The notes under the pieces are model-generated. The model ran no database searches. It was not told where the DNA came from and saw nothing but the letters and a program-made list of their open reading frames with translations. From Martinezella tropici (lineage in GTDB: Bacteria > Pseudomonadota > Alphaproteobacteria > Rhizobiales > Rhizobiaceae), in assembly GCF_008370325.1 (NCBI RefSeq), contig NZ_VNIP01000011.1, forward strand, positions 1 through 64,000: DNA of 64,000 nucleotides. Direction: 5' to 3'. Position 1 is the first letter of the stretch; each line of letters starts with the position of its first letter. Shown here piece by piece: positions 18,637 through 26,100 of this stretch. Position numbers and translations under genes: made by a program.

Positions 18637-19272
18637 GTGCCCGGAGCGCGCGGCAAACATCCCGGCATTACCCCGGAGATCTTGTTGCGCGCCTATTCCA
18701 TCGGGCTTTTCCCGATGGCTGAATCGGCAGACGACCCGGAAATCTTCTGGGTCGAGCCGGAATTGCGGGGCATCATCCCTCTCGATACGTTTCACGTCTC
18801 CAAGAGCCTCGCGAAAAAGATCCGCCAAAATCCCTTCGATATCCGCTTCGACACGGATTTCGAGGCTGTCATCGCAGCCTGCGCCGAACAGACCAGTAAC
18901 CGCCCGAGCACCTGGATCAATCAGACGATCCGCTCGCTCTACTCTACACTGCATCACATCGGTCATGCCCATTCCGTCGAGGCGTGGGAAGGTGATCAGC
19001 TGGTCGGCGGTCTCTATGGCGTTTCACTAGGCTCCGCCTTCTTCGGGGAAAGCATGTTTTCCCGCCGCACCGACGCCTCGAAGATCTGCCTCGTCTATCT
19101 GGTAGAGCGCCTTCGCGAACGCGGCTTCACCCTGCTCGATACGCAGTTCACCACCGAGCACCTGAAGACATTCGGCGCCATCGACGTGCCGAAGGATGCC
19201 TACGCCACGATGCTGGAAAAGGCGATGGAATCACCCAATCTGAGCTTCTCAGACGGTGGAAATCTGCCCTAG
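18637..19272 (+). CDS. aat: Leucyl/phenylalanyl-tRNA--protein transferase
   Basis: Transfers Leu or Phe from tRNA to N-terminal Lys or Arg of proteins, marking them for ClpAP degradation (N-degron pathway). The 211-residue protein starts with GTG at 18637, three bases after accC stops; no better start is available before the conserved LLRAYSIGLFPMAES. Family hallmarks are FWVEPELRGIIPLD, VGGLYGVSLGSAFFGESMF (the GFGESMF-like signature) and LLDTQFTTEHLKTFGA. It is the last gene of the aroQ operon, a typical alphaproteobacterial arrangement. Confidence 0.93.
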   Translation: MPGARGKHPGITPEILLRAYSIGLFPMAESADDPEIFWVEPELRGIIPLDTFHVSKSLAKKIRQNPFDIRFDTDFEAVIAACAEQTSNRPSTWINQTIRSLYSTLHHIGHAHSVEAWEGDQLVGGLYGVSLGSAFFGESMFSRRTDASKICLVYLVERLRERGFTLLDTQFTTEHLKTFGAIDVPKDAYATMLEKAMESPNLSFSDGGNLP

Positions 19273-19330
19273 ATGATTTGATTCCAGTCAGGACTGCCCT
19301 AAGTTCGGCGCAACAGCCGAGGGTAGAATA

Positions 19331-20290
19331 ATGAAGAATCATATTGCAATTGCCTTTCTCGCTGCGTTGACGATCACAACGCAGGCCAACGCCAAATCCT
19401 TCCACGATATATTCGGAGCAGAGCCGCCGGCCGGACCAGAAAGCACGGTGCTCAAACAGCTGAATTTCCAGCAGGGAGCGATCAAGCTTCCCGGAGCGAA
19501 TGCAACGCTGAACATTTCGGATGAGTTTTACTATCTCAACCCAAGTGACTCCAGAAAGGTGCTGGTGCAGCTCTGGGGCAATCCGGAGAATGCCGCGGGC
19601 TCCACGCTCGGCATGATTTTTCCAGCGAAATATCCGCCGACGGACCAACAGTCATGGGGCGCACTGATCGACTATGAGGACAGCGGTCACGTCTCCGACG
19701 ATGATGCGGCATCGACGGATTACAATGCGCTGCTGAAGCAAATTCAGGACGCAATCAAGGAGGAAAACCCGGAACGGGAGCAACAGGGTTACGACCCGAT
19801 CACGCTCGTCGGCTGGGCCGAACCACCGCACTACGACAAGGTGACCCATGCCCTGCACTGGGCTCGCGATCTGATCTTCGGCAAGGACCCGAATGGGGAA
19901 CACACGCTGAACTACTCCGTTCGTGTCCTCGGGCGTGAAGGCGTCACTGAGCTCGAATTCATCGCCGGACTCAACCAGTTGCAGCAGATCAATGCCGCCA
20001 TTCCGAACGTCATCAATACGGTCCAATATGACAGCGGCAAGCGCTATGCCGACTTCGTCAACGGCGACAAGATCGCCGCCTATGGTATGGCAGGAATGAT
20101 CGCCGCTGGCGCCGGCGTGAAGATCGCGGCAAAGCTTGGTTTCCTTGCGGTCGCTCTCGGCTTCTTCAAGAGTTTCGGCGTTGCCCTTCTGGCATTGAAG
20201 AAAGGGCTCATCGTCGTGCTGGCGGGCGTTGTCGCGGCCGGCCGCAAGATCTTGGGTCTGTTTCGCCGCAAGGGGAACACCGACACCTGA
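19331..20290 (+). CDS. DUF2167 family membrane protein
   Basis: A 319-residue protein of the DUF2167 family. Residues 1-22 form a signal peptide (IAIAFLAALTITTQANA). A periplasmic domain of about 210 residues follows with family-like segments such as GWAEPPHYDKVTHALHWA and LNYSVRVLGREGVTELEF. Two hydrophobic segments close the protein (about 255-305, from MAGMIAAGAGVKIAAKLGF through GLIVVLAGVVAAG). Function is unknown. The start ATG at 19331 is preceded by a GAGGG element. It stands alone between aat and the DUF1062 gene. Confidence 0.88.
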   Translation: MKNHIAIAFLAALTITTQANAKSFHDIFGAEPPAGPESTVLKQLNFQQGAIKLPGANATLNISDEFYYLNPSDSRKVLVQLWGNPENAAGSTLGMIFPAKYPPTDQQSWGALIDYEDSGHVSDDDAASTDYNALLKQIQDAIKEENPEREQQGYDPITLVGWAEPPHYDKVTHALHWARDLIFGKDPNGEHTLNYSVRVLGREGVTELEFIAGLNQLQQINAAIPNVINTVQYDSGKRYADFVNGDKIAAYGMAGMIAAGAGVKIAAKLGFLAVALGFFKSFGVALLALKKGLIVVLAGVVAAGRKILGLFRRKGNTDT

Positions 20291-20627
20291 GGCAATCCAG
20301 GCCTGAAGTTCTTTGCGACTTCAAATCCTGATTGTCGTCTGCTATCCCTCCTAGCGAAGAGTTTTGGTGCGTAGAGGTTCCACTTTGCCGTCGTAAATAC
20401 CGGTCTCATCCAAATCACCCAGTGCAGCGGGGCGGCGCAGCGCCGTCCGATGCATATTTATGTCCATCGGGTGATGGCCTGAGACCGGTTTGGCATTGTC
20501 AAAACGCGCCTAATGCAGCAGCCGCTGTCTCAGCTCTTCAGCCGTCCCGCAATATCGCCATACCGTGCCCTGACGGGCTTGTCTCACCGCCAGCTTGGTG
20601 GACTTCCAGACGGAAGACCAAGACGGT
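20291..20627. other. Intergenic region without recognised gene
   Basis: About 340 bases between the DUF2167 and DUF1062 genes. Open frames here are unsupported: they run in a different frame into the DUF1062 gene and show no domain. I see no tRNA, repeat or clear promoter. Confidence 0.4.
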
Positions 20628-21263
20628 ATGTGCAATATTCTACAGGTCCGTTGGACCATTTCTCCTCGAACTTCGCCTCAGCCATGGATCGCCTGCAGCG
20701 GCTGCGGATATCCAAGACCCTTCCGATCGAGCGGCAAGATCAGGCTCAATGCCAATGGCAAGCGGCTCGATGCCTGGCTCATCTACAAATGCATCGATTG
20801 CGACAAGACCTGGAACCGGACGCTCTTCGAACGCCGGACCATTCACGATCTCGGCCCCTCCGCGCTAGAGGCACTGCAACGCAGCGATCCGGATTGGGTG
20901 CGGGCCCAGGAATTCGATCTCGACGGGCTGAAGCGGAAAGCCAAGCGCATCGAGGAACCGCCGGATGTCATCATACGGAAGGAGGCGATACGTGCGGTGA
21001 GCGGTTGGACGTTGCTGGATATCGAGATATCAACCGAGTTCCCGATAAACCTGCGTCTTGATCGGTTGCTGGCATCGGAACTGGCCATCTCGCGGTCACG
21101 GCTGCAGGCTCTCCGCGATGGGAATAAATTGAAGGCCCGTCCGGACAGCAGCGATTTCCTGCGCCACAGACCCAAAGACGGGATGAGGATCTCCCTCGAC
21201 CTGTCGGAGAGCGCCGATCGTCAAGCGATAGGTGACGCCGCCTCCAATTCGGAGCGAGGCTAA
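20628..21263 (+). CDS. DUF1062 domain-containing protein
   Basis: A 211-residue soluble protein of the DUF1062 family. Start at ATG 20628 (MCNILQVRWTISPR) matches the family beginning. Two CxxC pairs, CSGCG near residue 22 and CIDC near residue 53, suggest one zinc site. The sequence WNRTLFERRTIHDL follows the second pair. The C-terminal half contains LRLDRLLASELAISRSRLQAL, which resembles an S4-like RNA-binding helix pair; that likeness is my inference. The gene converges on the DUF2155 gene. Confidence 0.8.
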   Translation: MCNILQVRWTISPRTSPQPWIACSGCGYPRPFRSSGKIRLNANGKRLDAWLIYKCIDCDKTWNRTLFERRTIHDLGPSALEALQRSDPDWVRAQEFDLDGLKRKAKRIEEPPDVIIRKEAIRAVSGWTLLDIEISTEFPINLRLDRLLASELAISRSRLQALRDGNKLKARPDSSDFLRHRPKDGMRISLDLSESADRQAIGDAASNSERG

Positions 21264-21330
21264 AACTATGCCCGCAGGAGCAAGGCTTCTGCGGGCTGTC
21301 CAATTCTGCTGTATATGTCCTGGAAAGCGA

Positions 21331-21771
21331 TTATTTCGCGCCGGCGGTGTCCGGCGCCGGAACGTCGGACTTTGGCTTGCACTCTTTCAGCCAGACGTCA
21401 TAGATCGGGTGCTCGACGGCATTGAGGCCCGGGCTGTCGGCAAACATCCAGCCGGTGAAGATGCGGCGGATGCGACGGTCGAGAGTAATTTCGTCCACCT
21501 CTACGAAACCATCCACTTTCTGCTGCTCGGTTTCGTCTCGCGAATAGCAGGCGCGCGGAGTCACCTGCAGTGCGCCGAACTGCACGGTCTCGTTGATATA
21601 GACATCGAAGGTGGTGATGCGGCCGGTGATCTTGTCGAGCCCGGAGAAAACGGCAACCGGATTAGCGATGCGGGCAGCCTCGACGGTGGGAGCTGCCATG
21701 ATGCCCGCAGCGAGAGTAACGCCGGCCACGGCCAGTGCACGCAAAGAAGCGCTCCGCGTGAAAACCATCAT
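21331..21771 (-). CDS. DUF2155 domain-containing exported protein
   Basis: A 146-residue exported protein of the DUF2155 family. I start at ATG 21771 (MMVFTRSASLRALAVAG), giving a normal signal peptide cleaved near TVEAA; the longer frame to 21843 adds residues unlike coding sequence. The conserved core reads LDKITGRITTFDVYINETV, FGALQVTPRACYSR and GWMFADSPGLNAVEHPIYD. A second Cys lies in LKECKPKS. Function is unknown. In alphaproteobacteria it is commonly found next to the NDUFA12 gene, as here, 103 nt downstream of it and on the same strand. Confidence 0.88.
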   Translation of the reverse strand: MMVFTRSASLRALAVAGVTLAAGIMAAPTVEAARIANPVAVFSGLDKITGRITTFDVYINETVQFGALQVTPRACYSRDETEQQKVDGFVEVDEITLDRRIRRIFTGWMFADSPGLNAVEHPIYDVWLKECKPKSDVPAPDTAGAK

Positions 21772-21874
21772 ATCCGCCACTCTCCGCTTGGTCTCGGTCA
21801 AGGCGCCGAGCAAAAGCCGGCATATGTCGCGCCTAACGGCCAATTGTGGCCAAAGGACGAGCCGGCCCTTATGC

Positions 21875-22273
21875 TCAGTTGCCCGGGGTCCAGGCGTCGT
21901 AGTCGCCGGTCACGCGCGGACGTTCGCCGGCAACGGCGAGAGAGCCCGGCGGACGGTAAGCCTGCGGCGAGCCAGTCGGATTGGCGCGATGTTCCTTCTG
22001 CCAGTCCTTGGCAACGTAGTTTTCCTTGGTCGGCGGAACGTCGGTGCGATGATGCATCCAGCCGTGCCAGCCCGGAGGAATGGCCGAGGCTTCGGCATAG
22101 CCCTTGTAGATCACCCAGCGCTTCGGAAGGCCGTAGGAGGACATGCCACCCTCGTAATAGACGTTGCCGAATTCATCCTCACCGACACGCTTGCCAAACC
22201 GCCAGGTCGCGAAGCGCGTGCCCATGGTCTGACCGTTCCACCAGGTAAATGTCTGTACGATGAAATTCCACAT
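21875..22273 (-). CDS. NADH:ubiquinone oxidoreductase NDUFA12-like accessory subunit
   Basis: A 132-residue homologue of the mitochondrial complex I accessory subunit NDUFA12 (B17.2), one of the supernumerary subunits shared by alphaproteobacteria and mitochondria. Typical segments are TWWNGQTMGTRFATW, GEDEFGNVYYEG, KRWVIYKGYAEASAIPPGWH and GWMHHRTDVPP. It has no membrane span and is expected at the cytoplasmic arm of complex I. The core nuo operon is not in the window. It is probably co-transcribed with the DUF2155 gene. Confidence 0.92.
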   Translation of the reverse strand: MWNFIVQTFTWWNGQTMGTRFATWRFGKRVGEDEFGNVYYEGGMSSYGLPKRWVIYKGYAEASAIPPGWHGWMHHRTDVPPTKENYVAKDWQKEHRANPTGSPQAYRPPGSLAVAGERPRVTGDYDAWTPGN

Positions 22274-22379
22274 GTCTTTTCCTCGATACCCGCCAAGCGG
22301 CGAGCGATACCAGAATTCGTTCGTTTGCTTATGCCGCCATGGAACCGGCTTGTCCAGTGATTCCAGCAGGCAAACCGGC

Positions 22380-22847
22380 TCATTTCAATGTCATCTTGAA
22401 GCCCAGATGCGTCGGCTTGAAACCCAATCTCTCATAGAAGCGATGGGCATCCTTGCGCACCGCATTCGAGGTCAGCTGCACCATCCGCATGCCGCCGACC
22501 TTTGCCTCGCCGATACAGAAATTGATCATTGCCGCCCCAATCCCTTGCCCGCGCATATTCGCCCGCGTCTGGACCGCCTCGATGATCATGGCGGAGCCAC
22601 CTCGCCCGGTCAGCGTCGTCGTGATCATCGTCTGGAACGTCCCAACAACTTCGCCAGCAAGTTCGGCAACATACAGCGTCTGCTCCGGCGATGCCGCAAT
22701 GATGCGAAACGCCCGGAGATAATCATCATAGGCAGAGGGATCGGCCGTATCGCCATGGCCGCCCATGGTGTCGGCGGCGAAGAGGCCGATCAAGGAAGGA
22801 AGGTCGGATTCTTCCGCTTCGCGAATCACCAGGCGGGTGTCTTCCAT
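22380..22847 (-). CDS. GNAT-family N-acetyltransferase
   Basis: A 155-residue Gcn5-related acetyltransferase. The acetyl-CoA-binding motif A is seen as VQTRANMRGQGIGAAMINF (R/Q-x-x-G-x-G/A). Motif B follows as NAVRKDAHRFYERLGFKPTHLGF. The N-terminal MEDTRLVIREAEESDLPSL is a typical GNAT beginning. The substrate cannot be inferred. A second, unrelated-looking GNAT gene lies 20 nt upstream on the same strand, and the pair plus gatB may share a transcript. Confidence 0.88.
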   Translation of the reverse strand: MEDTRLVIREAEESDLPSLIGLFAADTMGGHGDTADPSAYDDYLRAFRIIAASPEQTLYVAELAGEVVGTFQTMITTTLTGRGGSAMIIEAVQTRANMRGQGIGAAMINFCIGEAKVGGMRMVQLTSNAVRKDAHRFYERLGFKPTHLGFKMTLK

Positions 22848-22867
22848 GAACGATCTCGTCTATTCTC

Positions 22868-23371
22868 TCAATGACCTGCCAGCGGCTTCTCGAAAATGAG
22901 TGCCGGAATGCCCGATTGCCCGTTGCCGCAGTTTTCGGTGCGGCCGACCTCGATAAAGCCGTGAGCCTTGTAGAAAGCGATTGCAGGCTCGTTTTGCGGA
23001 TCGACCTCCAGGCGCATGATCTCCGCGTCCGGAAAGCAGGTCTCCAGCTCGGCAAAGATATCGCGGCCGATGCCCTCTCGCTGATGGCTGGGGCTGACAT
23101 AGAGCATGTAGAGCATGACGGTCTTGGTCATCTCTGCGGACATGGCGGCATAGCCCATGCCGCCGATCGTCCTGCCGTCATCGGCCACCAGGAATTCGGA
23201 ATTCTTGTTCGCCAGCCGTGTCTTCAGCGAAGCTGTCGAATGCCAGGAGGCATGCAGTTCATTGACCTTCTCCGGGCCGTAGATCCGGTCGTAGGTCGCA
23301 TGCCATGTCTCGCCGAGCAGAGCGCGGACCTTTTCCAGGTCCTGCTCGCTGGCGGTGCGGACGAAGAACAC
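22868..23371 (-). CDS. GNAT-family N-acetyltransferase
   Basis: A 167-residue GNAT protein. It starts FFVRTASEQDLEKVRALL, carries motif A as YVSPSHQREGIGRDIFAEL and motif B as VDPQNEPAIAFYKAHGFIEVGR. The substrate is unknown; the pattern fits small-molecule or protein N-acetylation. It begins 3 nt after the gatB stop codon on the same strand, so it is likely translated from the gatB mRNA. Confidence 0.88.
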   Translation of the reverse strand: MFFVRTASEQDLEKVRALLGETWHATYDRIYGPEKVNELHASWHSTASLKTRLANKNSEFLVADDGRTIGGMGYAAMSAEMTKTVMLYMLYVSPSHQREGIGRDIFAELETCFPDAEIMRLEVDPQNEPAIAFYKAHGFIEVGRTENCGNGQSGIPALIFEKPLAGH

Positions 23372-23374
23372 CGC

Positions 23375-24880
23375 TTATTCCTCTTCGATGCCGAGCTTGG
23401 CCTTGACCAGCGCCTGCACGGCCTGCGGGTTGGCCTTGCCGCCGGTCGACTTCATCACCTGGCCGACGAACCAGCCGGCAAGCGTCGGCTTGGCCTTGAC
23501 CTTGGCGACCTGATCCGGATTGGCGGCGATGATCTCGTCGACGGCTTTTTCGATGGCGCCGGTGTCAGTGACCTGCTTCATGCCACGTGCTTCGACGATC
23601 TCGGCGGGATCGCCGCCCTCATTGAGCACGATTTCAAACAGATCCTTGGCGATCTTGCCGGAGATGGTTTCGGCCTTGATGAGGTCGATGATCGCGCCGA
23701 GCTGAGCGGGCGAAACCGGAGTCTCTTCAATGCCTTTGCCTGATTTGTTCAGAGCGCCCAAAAGGTCGTTGATGACCCAGTTGGCCGCCATCTTGCCGTC
23801 GCGGCCGGCAGCAACCGCTTCGAAATAATCAGCGATCGCCTTTTCCGAAACCAGAACGGACGCGTCGTAGATCGAGAGGCCGAGCTCGCGGACGAAACGC
23901 TCCTTCTTGTCGTCGGGCAGTTCCGGCAGATGCTCGGCAAGCTCGGCAACAAAGGCGTCGTCGAACTCGAGCGGCAGCAGATCCGGATCGGGGAAATAGC
24001 GGTAGTCATGCGCATCTTCCTTGGTGCGCAGCGAACGCGTCTCGCCCTTGTTCGGATCGAACAGGCGGGTTTCCTGATCGATCTTGCCGCCATCCTCCAG
24101 GATGCCGATCTGCCGGCGCGCTTCATATTCGATCGCCTGACCGATGAAGCGGATGGAGTTGACGTTCTTGATCTCGCAGCGCGTGCCGAATTCGCCGCCC
24201 GGACGACGGACCGAGACGTTGACGTCGGCGCGCATGGAGCCTTCGTCCATATTGCCGTCGCAGGTGCCGAGATAGCGCACGATCGAGCGCAGCTTCGTCA
24301 TATAGGCCTTCGCCTCGTCGGACGAACGGATATCCGGCTTGGAGACGATTTCCATCAGCGCGACGCCGGAGCGGTTAAGGTCGACATAGGACATGGTGGC
24401 ATGCTGGTCGTGCATCGACTTGCCGGCATCCTGTTCCAGATGCAGGCGCTCGATGCCGATCTCGATATCCTCGAACTGACCCTGACGATCGGGACCGAGC
24501 GAGATGACAATCTTACCCTCGCCGATGATCGGATCCTTAAACTGCGAGATCTGATAGCCCTGCGGCAGGTCGGGATAGAAATAGTTCTTGCGGTCGAAGA
24601 TCGAACGCTTGTTGATCTGCGCCTTCAGGCCAAGGCCGGTGCGCACGGCCTGCTTCACGCATTCCTCGTTGATGACGGGCAGCATGCCGGGCATGGCGGC
24701 GTCGACGAGCGATACGTTGGAATTCTGAGGATTGCCGAACTCCGTCGAGGCGCCGGAAAAGAGCTTGGACTTGCTCAGCACCTGGGCGTGGACTTCCATT
24801 CCGATAACAACTTCCCAATCACCGGTGGCACCGGGAATGAAGCGTTTCGGATCTGGCGTACGGACGTCGACAATGGTCAT
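23375..24880 (-). CDS. gatB: Asp-tRNA(Asn)/Glu-tRNA(Gln) amidotransferase subunit B
   Basis: GatB binds mischarged Glu-tRNA-Gln or Asp-tRNA-Asn and activates the side-chain carboxylate for amidation by GatCA. Start ATG 24880 (MTIVDVRTPDPKRFIPG) gives 501 residues; the 16 codons upstream are not conserved in style. Landmarks: WEVVIGMEVHAQVLSKSKLF, FSGASTEFG, DLPQGYQISQF, LHLEQDAGKS and the GatB tail domain (VSPAQLGAIIDLI... AGWFVGQVMKST). Full length is normal. gatC and gatA are 5 kb away on the same strand, separated by yjhX and the DUF4139 gene, so the three subunits are not in one operon. Confidence 0.95.
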   Translation of the reverse strand: MTIVDVRTPDPKRFIPGATGDWEVVIGMEVHAQVLSKSKLFSGASTEFGNPQNSNVSLVDAAMPGMLPVINEECVKQAVRTGLGLKAQINKRSIFDRKNYFYPDLPQGYQISQFKDPIIGEGKIVISLGPDRQGQFEDIEIGIERLHLEQDAGKSMHDQHATMSYVDLNRSGVALMEIVSKPDIRSSDEAKAYMTKLRSIVRYLGTCDGNMDEGSMRADVNVSVRRPGGEFGTRCEIKNVNSIRFIGQAIEYEARRQIGILEDGGKIDQETRLFDPNKGETRSLRTKEDAHDYRYFPDPDLLPLEFDDAFVAELAEHLPELPDDKKERFVRELGLSIYDASVLVSEKAIADYFEAVAAGRDGKMAANWVINDLLGALNKSGKGIEETPVSPAQLGAIIDLIKAETISGKIAKDLFEIVLNEGGDPAEIVEARGMKQVTDTGAIEKAVDEIIAANPDQVAKVKAKPTLAGWFVGQVMKSTGGKANPQAVQALVKAKLGIEEE

Positions 24881-24968
24881 GGGAAGCTCTTGTATGATGC
24901 TGTTTTCTGCTTTGGTGAGGTAGAGCAATTGGCGAGACGGCGCAAGGCTTTCGGCATTGGCCGATGTG

Positions 24969-25478
24969 CTATATGCCGGGTCCGTAGGCGCCGTCGCCCT
25001 CCCCGACCAGCGATTTCGAAAGCCCTATCGTGGGAACGTCGGTATCGAGCTTCGGGGAATAGATGATCGATAGCCAGCGGATCTCATAGCCGCGCGCCCG
25101 GAAGAAGGCGATGGCGTCCGTATTCCCCGCATGGCTCTGCAGGGATACCTTTTCCAGTCCCTGCCCGCGCACGTCCTCTTCGATCCGCGCAAGGAGAGCG
25201 GAGCCGAGACCCCGCCTGACGAAATCCGGATCGATCCAGAAATCGGAGATCGCCTCGTCCAGCGCCTCGCGCGCGGCCCATCCCACAGCCTCGCCATTCA
25301 GCTCTATGACTGATATCGTCAGCCATAGATTGCGGGTAAAATTCGTGAAAGCTTCGCTTGCACTTTCCAGCTGCTCGCCCGAGCCACCGATCGCGCCCAT
25401 GGCCTTCTGCCAGGAGCGCAGGCCAATGCTCGCCAACACCGCCGTTTCACCTTCATGGGCATTGCGAATATGGATCAT
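24969..25478 (-). CDS. GNAT-family N-acetyltransferase, divergent from yjhX
   Basis: A 169-residue GNAT protein. ATG 25478 (MIHIRNAHEGETAVLASIGL) is chosen because the family begins there and GGGGG precedes it; the much longer upstream frame is not coding-like. Motif A is WIDPDFVRRGLGSALLARI, and motif B is SHAGNTDAIAFFRARGYE. It is transcribed away from yjhX. In E. coli the YjhX (TopAI) toxin is paired with the GNAT-like YjhQ antitoxin, so the juxtaposition is suggestive, although GNAT genes are frequent in this window and orthology to YjhQ is not shown. Confidence 0.85.
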   Translation of the reverse strand: MIHIRNAHEGETAVLASIGLRSWQKAMGAIGGSGEQLESASEAFTNFTRNLWLTISVIELNGEAVGWAAREALDEAISDFWIDPDFVRRGLGSALLARIEEDVRGQGLEKVSLQSHAGNTDAIAFFRARGYEIRWLSIIYSPKLDTDVPTIGLSKSLVGEGDGAYGPGI

Positions 25479-25583
25479 CGAGCCCCCGCCATTTGTGACC
25501 AGTAAAGCATCGGCCAAAGGCTTTTGCCAGCGACGAGATTCGCCGGCACGGCTGACGGCGGAAAAACGTCTGCTGAGTTGAAC

Positions 25584-25612
25584 TTGACCTCGAGGCGCAA
25601 CCCGCTTTAGAA
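25584..25612 (+). promoter_or_regulatory. Sigma-70-type promoter of candidate sRNA
   Basis: TTGACC (25584-25589), a 17-nt spacer and TTAGAA (25607-25612). The -35 box preceded by C matches the rhizobial CTTGAC form. Transcription would start near 25619, at the foot of the first hairpin of the candidate RNA. Confidence 0.45.
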
Positions 25613-25618
25613 AAGGCG

Positions 25619-25744
25619 CATCAATGGAGTTTTGATGTCTAACTTTTGTCAGTCCCGGTAAAGGCCCCGCTCGCAAGTCTTCTTGCGTGCCGGGCCTGAA
25701 AAACGAAGCCCCGACTTCCCCAAGGGAAGGCTCGGATCGTTTTT
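25619..25744 (+). ncRNA. Candidate small RNA with three hairpins, upstream of yjhX
   Basis: A segment of about 126 nt between the divergent GNAT gene and yjhX has the make-up of a bacterial sRNA. It has a promoter at the proper distance and three successive hairpins. Hairpin 1 is CATCAA/TTGATG (25619-25637). Hairpin 2 is GGCCCCGCTCGC paired with GCGTGCCGGGCC (about 25663-25696). Hairpin 3 is a long terminator, AAAAACGA/TCGTTTTT enclosing CCGA/TCGG and CTTCCC/GGGAAG (25699-25744), ending in T5. It stops 36 nt before the yjhX start, so it could instead be an attenuated yjhX leader. I do not recognise it as a named rhizobial sRNA family. Confidence 0.5.
25699..25744 (+). terminator. Rho-independent terminator upstream of yjhX
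   Basis: Outer stem AAAAACGA/TCGTTTTT, inner stems CCGA/TCGG and CTTCCC-CAA-GGGAAG, and a terminal T-run. Located between the GNAT gene and yjhX, it would end a short + strand transcript or attenuate read-through into yjhX. By symmetry it could also act on the minus strand. Confidence 0.65.
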
Positions 25745-25779
25745 GTGCGCCCTTTGGCGCTATACGGATTCTGACAACA

Positions 25780-26037
25780 ATGGACATTTCCCGCGCTGAA
25801 CAGCGCATCCTTCACTTGCTCGCTCAAGGCGGCCGCATCGAAATCGAACGTAGCGACAACAAAAAGATCGAGACCGCCTACTGCTTTACGCGTGACGGCT
25901 GGGTCTACCCGGATTTCGGCCTCGACCTCTTCCGGCGGCTGAAGCGCCTTAAGGCCATCAAATCCAAGGACGGCCACCCCTATCGCATCAGCGAAAAGGG
26001 ATTGCGGCTGGTGAGGGCGCAGCTGAACAATCGATAA
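25780..26037 (+). CDS. yjhX: YjhX family protein (UPF0386, TopAI-type toxin family)
   Basis: An 85-residue protein of the YjhX/UPF0386 family. E. coli YjhX (TopAI) is reported as a toxin that inhibits DNA topoisomerase I. Family features are complete: MDISRAEQRILHLLAQGGRI at the start, CFTRDGWVYPDFGLDLFRRL in the middle and PYRISEKGLRLVRAQLNNR at the end. The winged-helix-like pattern suggests nucleic-acid or protein binding. ATG 25780 is the conserved start. It converges on the DUF4139 gene. Whether this homologue is toxic is unknown; many alphaproteobacteria carry it without a recognised antitoxin. Confidence 0.88.
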   Translation: MDISRAEQRILHLLAQGGRIEIERSDNKKIETAYCFTRDGWVYPDFGLDLFRRLKRLKAIKSKDGHPYRISEKGLRLVRAQLNNR

Positions 26038-26046
26038 GCCAGACAA

Positions 26047-26073
26047 GAGAGCCGCCCCTGTCTGGCGGCTCTC
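26047..26073. terminator. Hairpin between convergent yjhX and DUF4139 gene
   Basis: Perfect 10-bp stem GAGAGCCGCC/GGCGGCTCTC with a 7-nt loop, in the 63 bp between the two stop codons. No T-run follows on either strand, so it may act as a weak or Rho-assisted terminator or as an mRNA 3' end stabiliser. Confidence 0.5.
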
Positions 26074-26100
26074 CCCGATTGATATGAGGGCGCTTGGCGA

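Noticed and set aside
20332..20868. Frames upstream of and overlapping the DUF1062 gene
   Set aside because: They overlap a recognised gene in other frames and have no domain.
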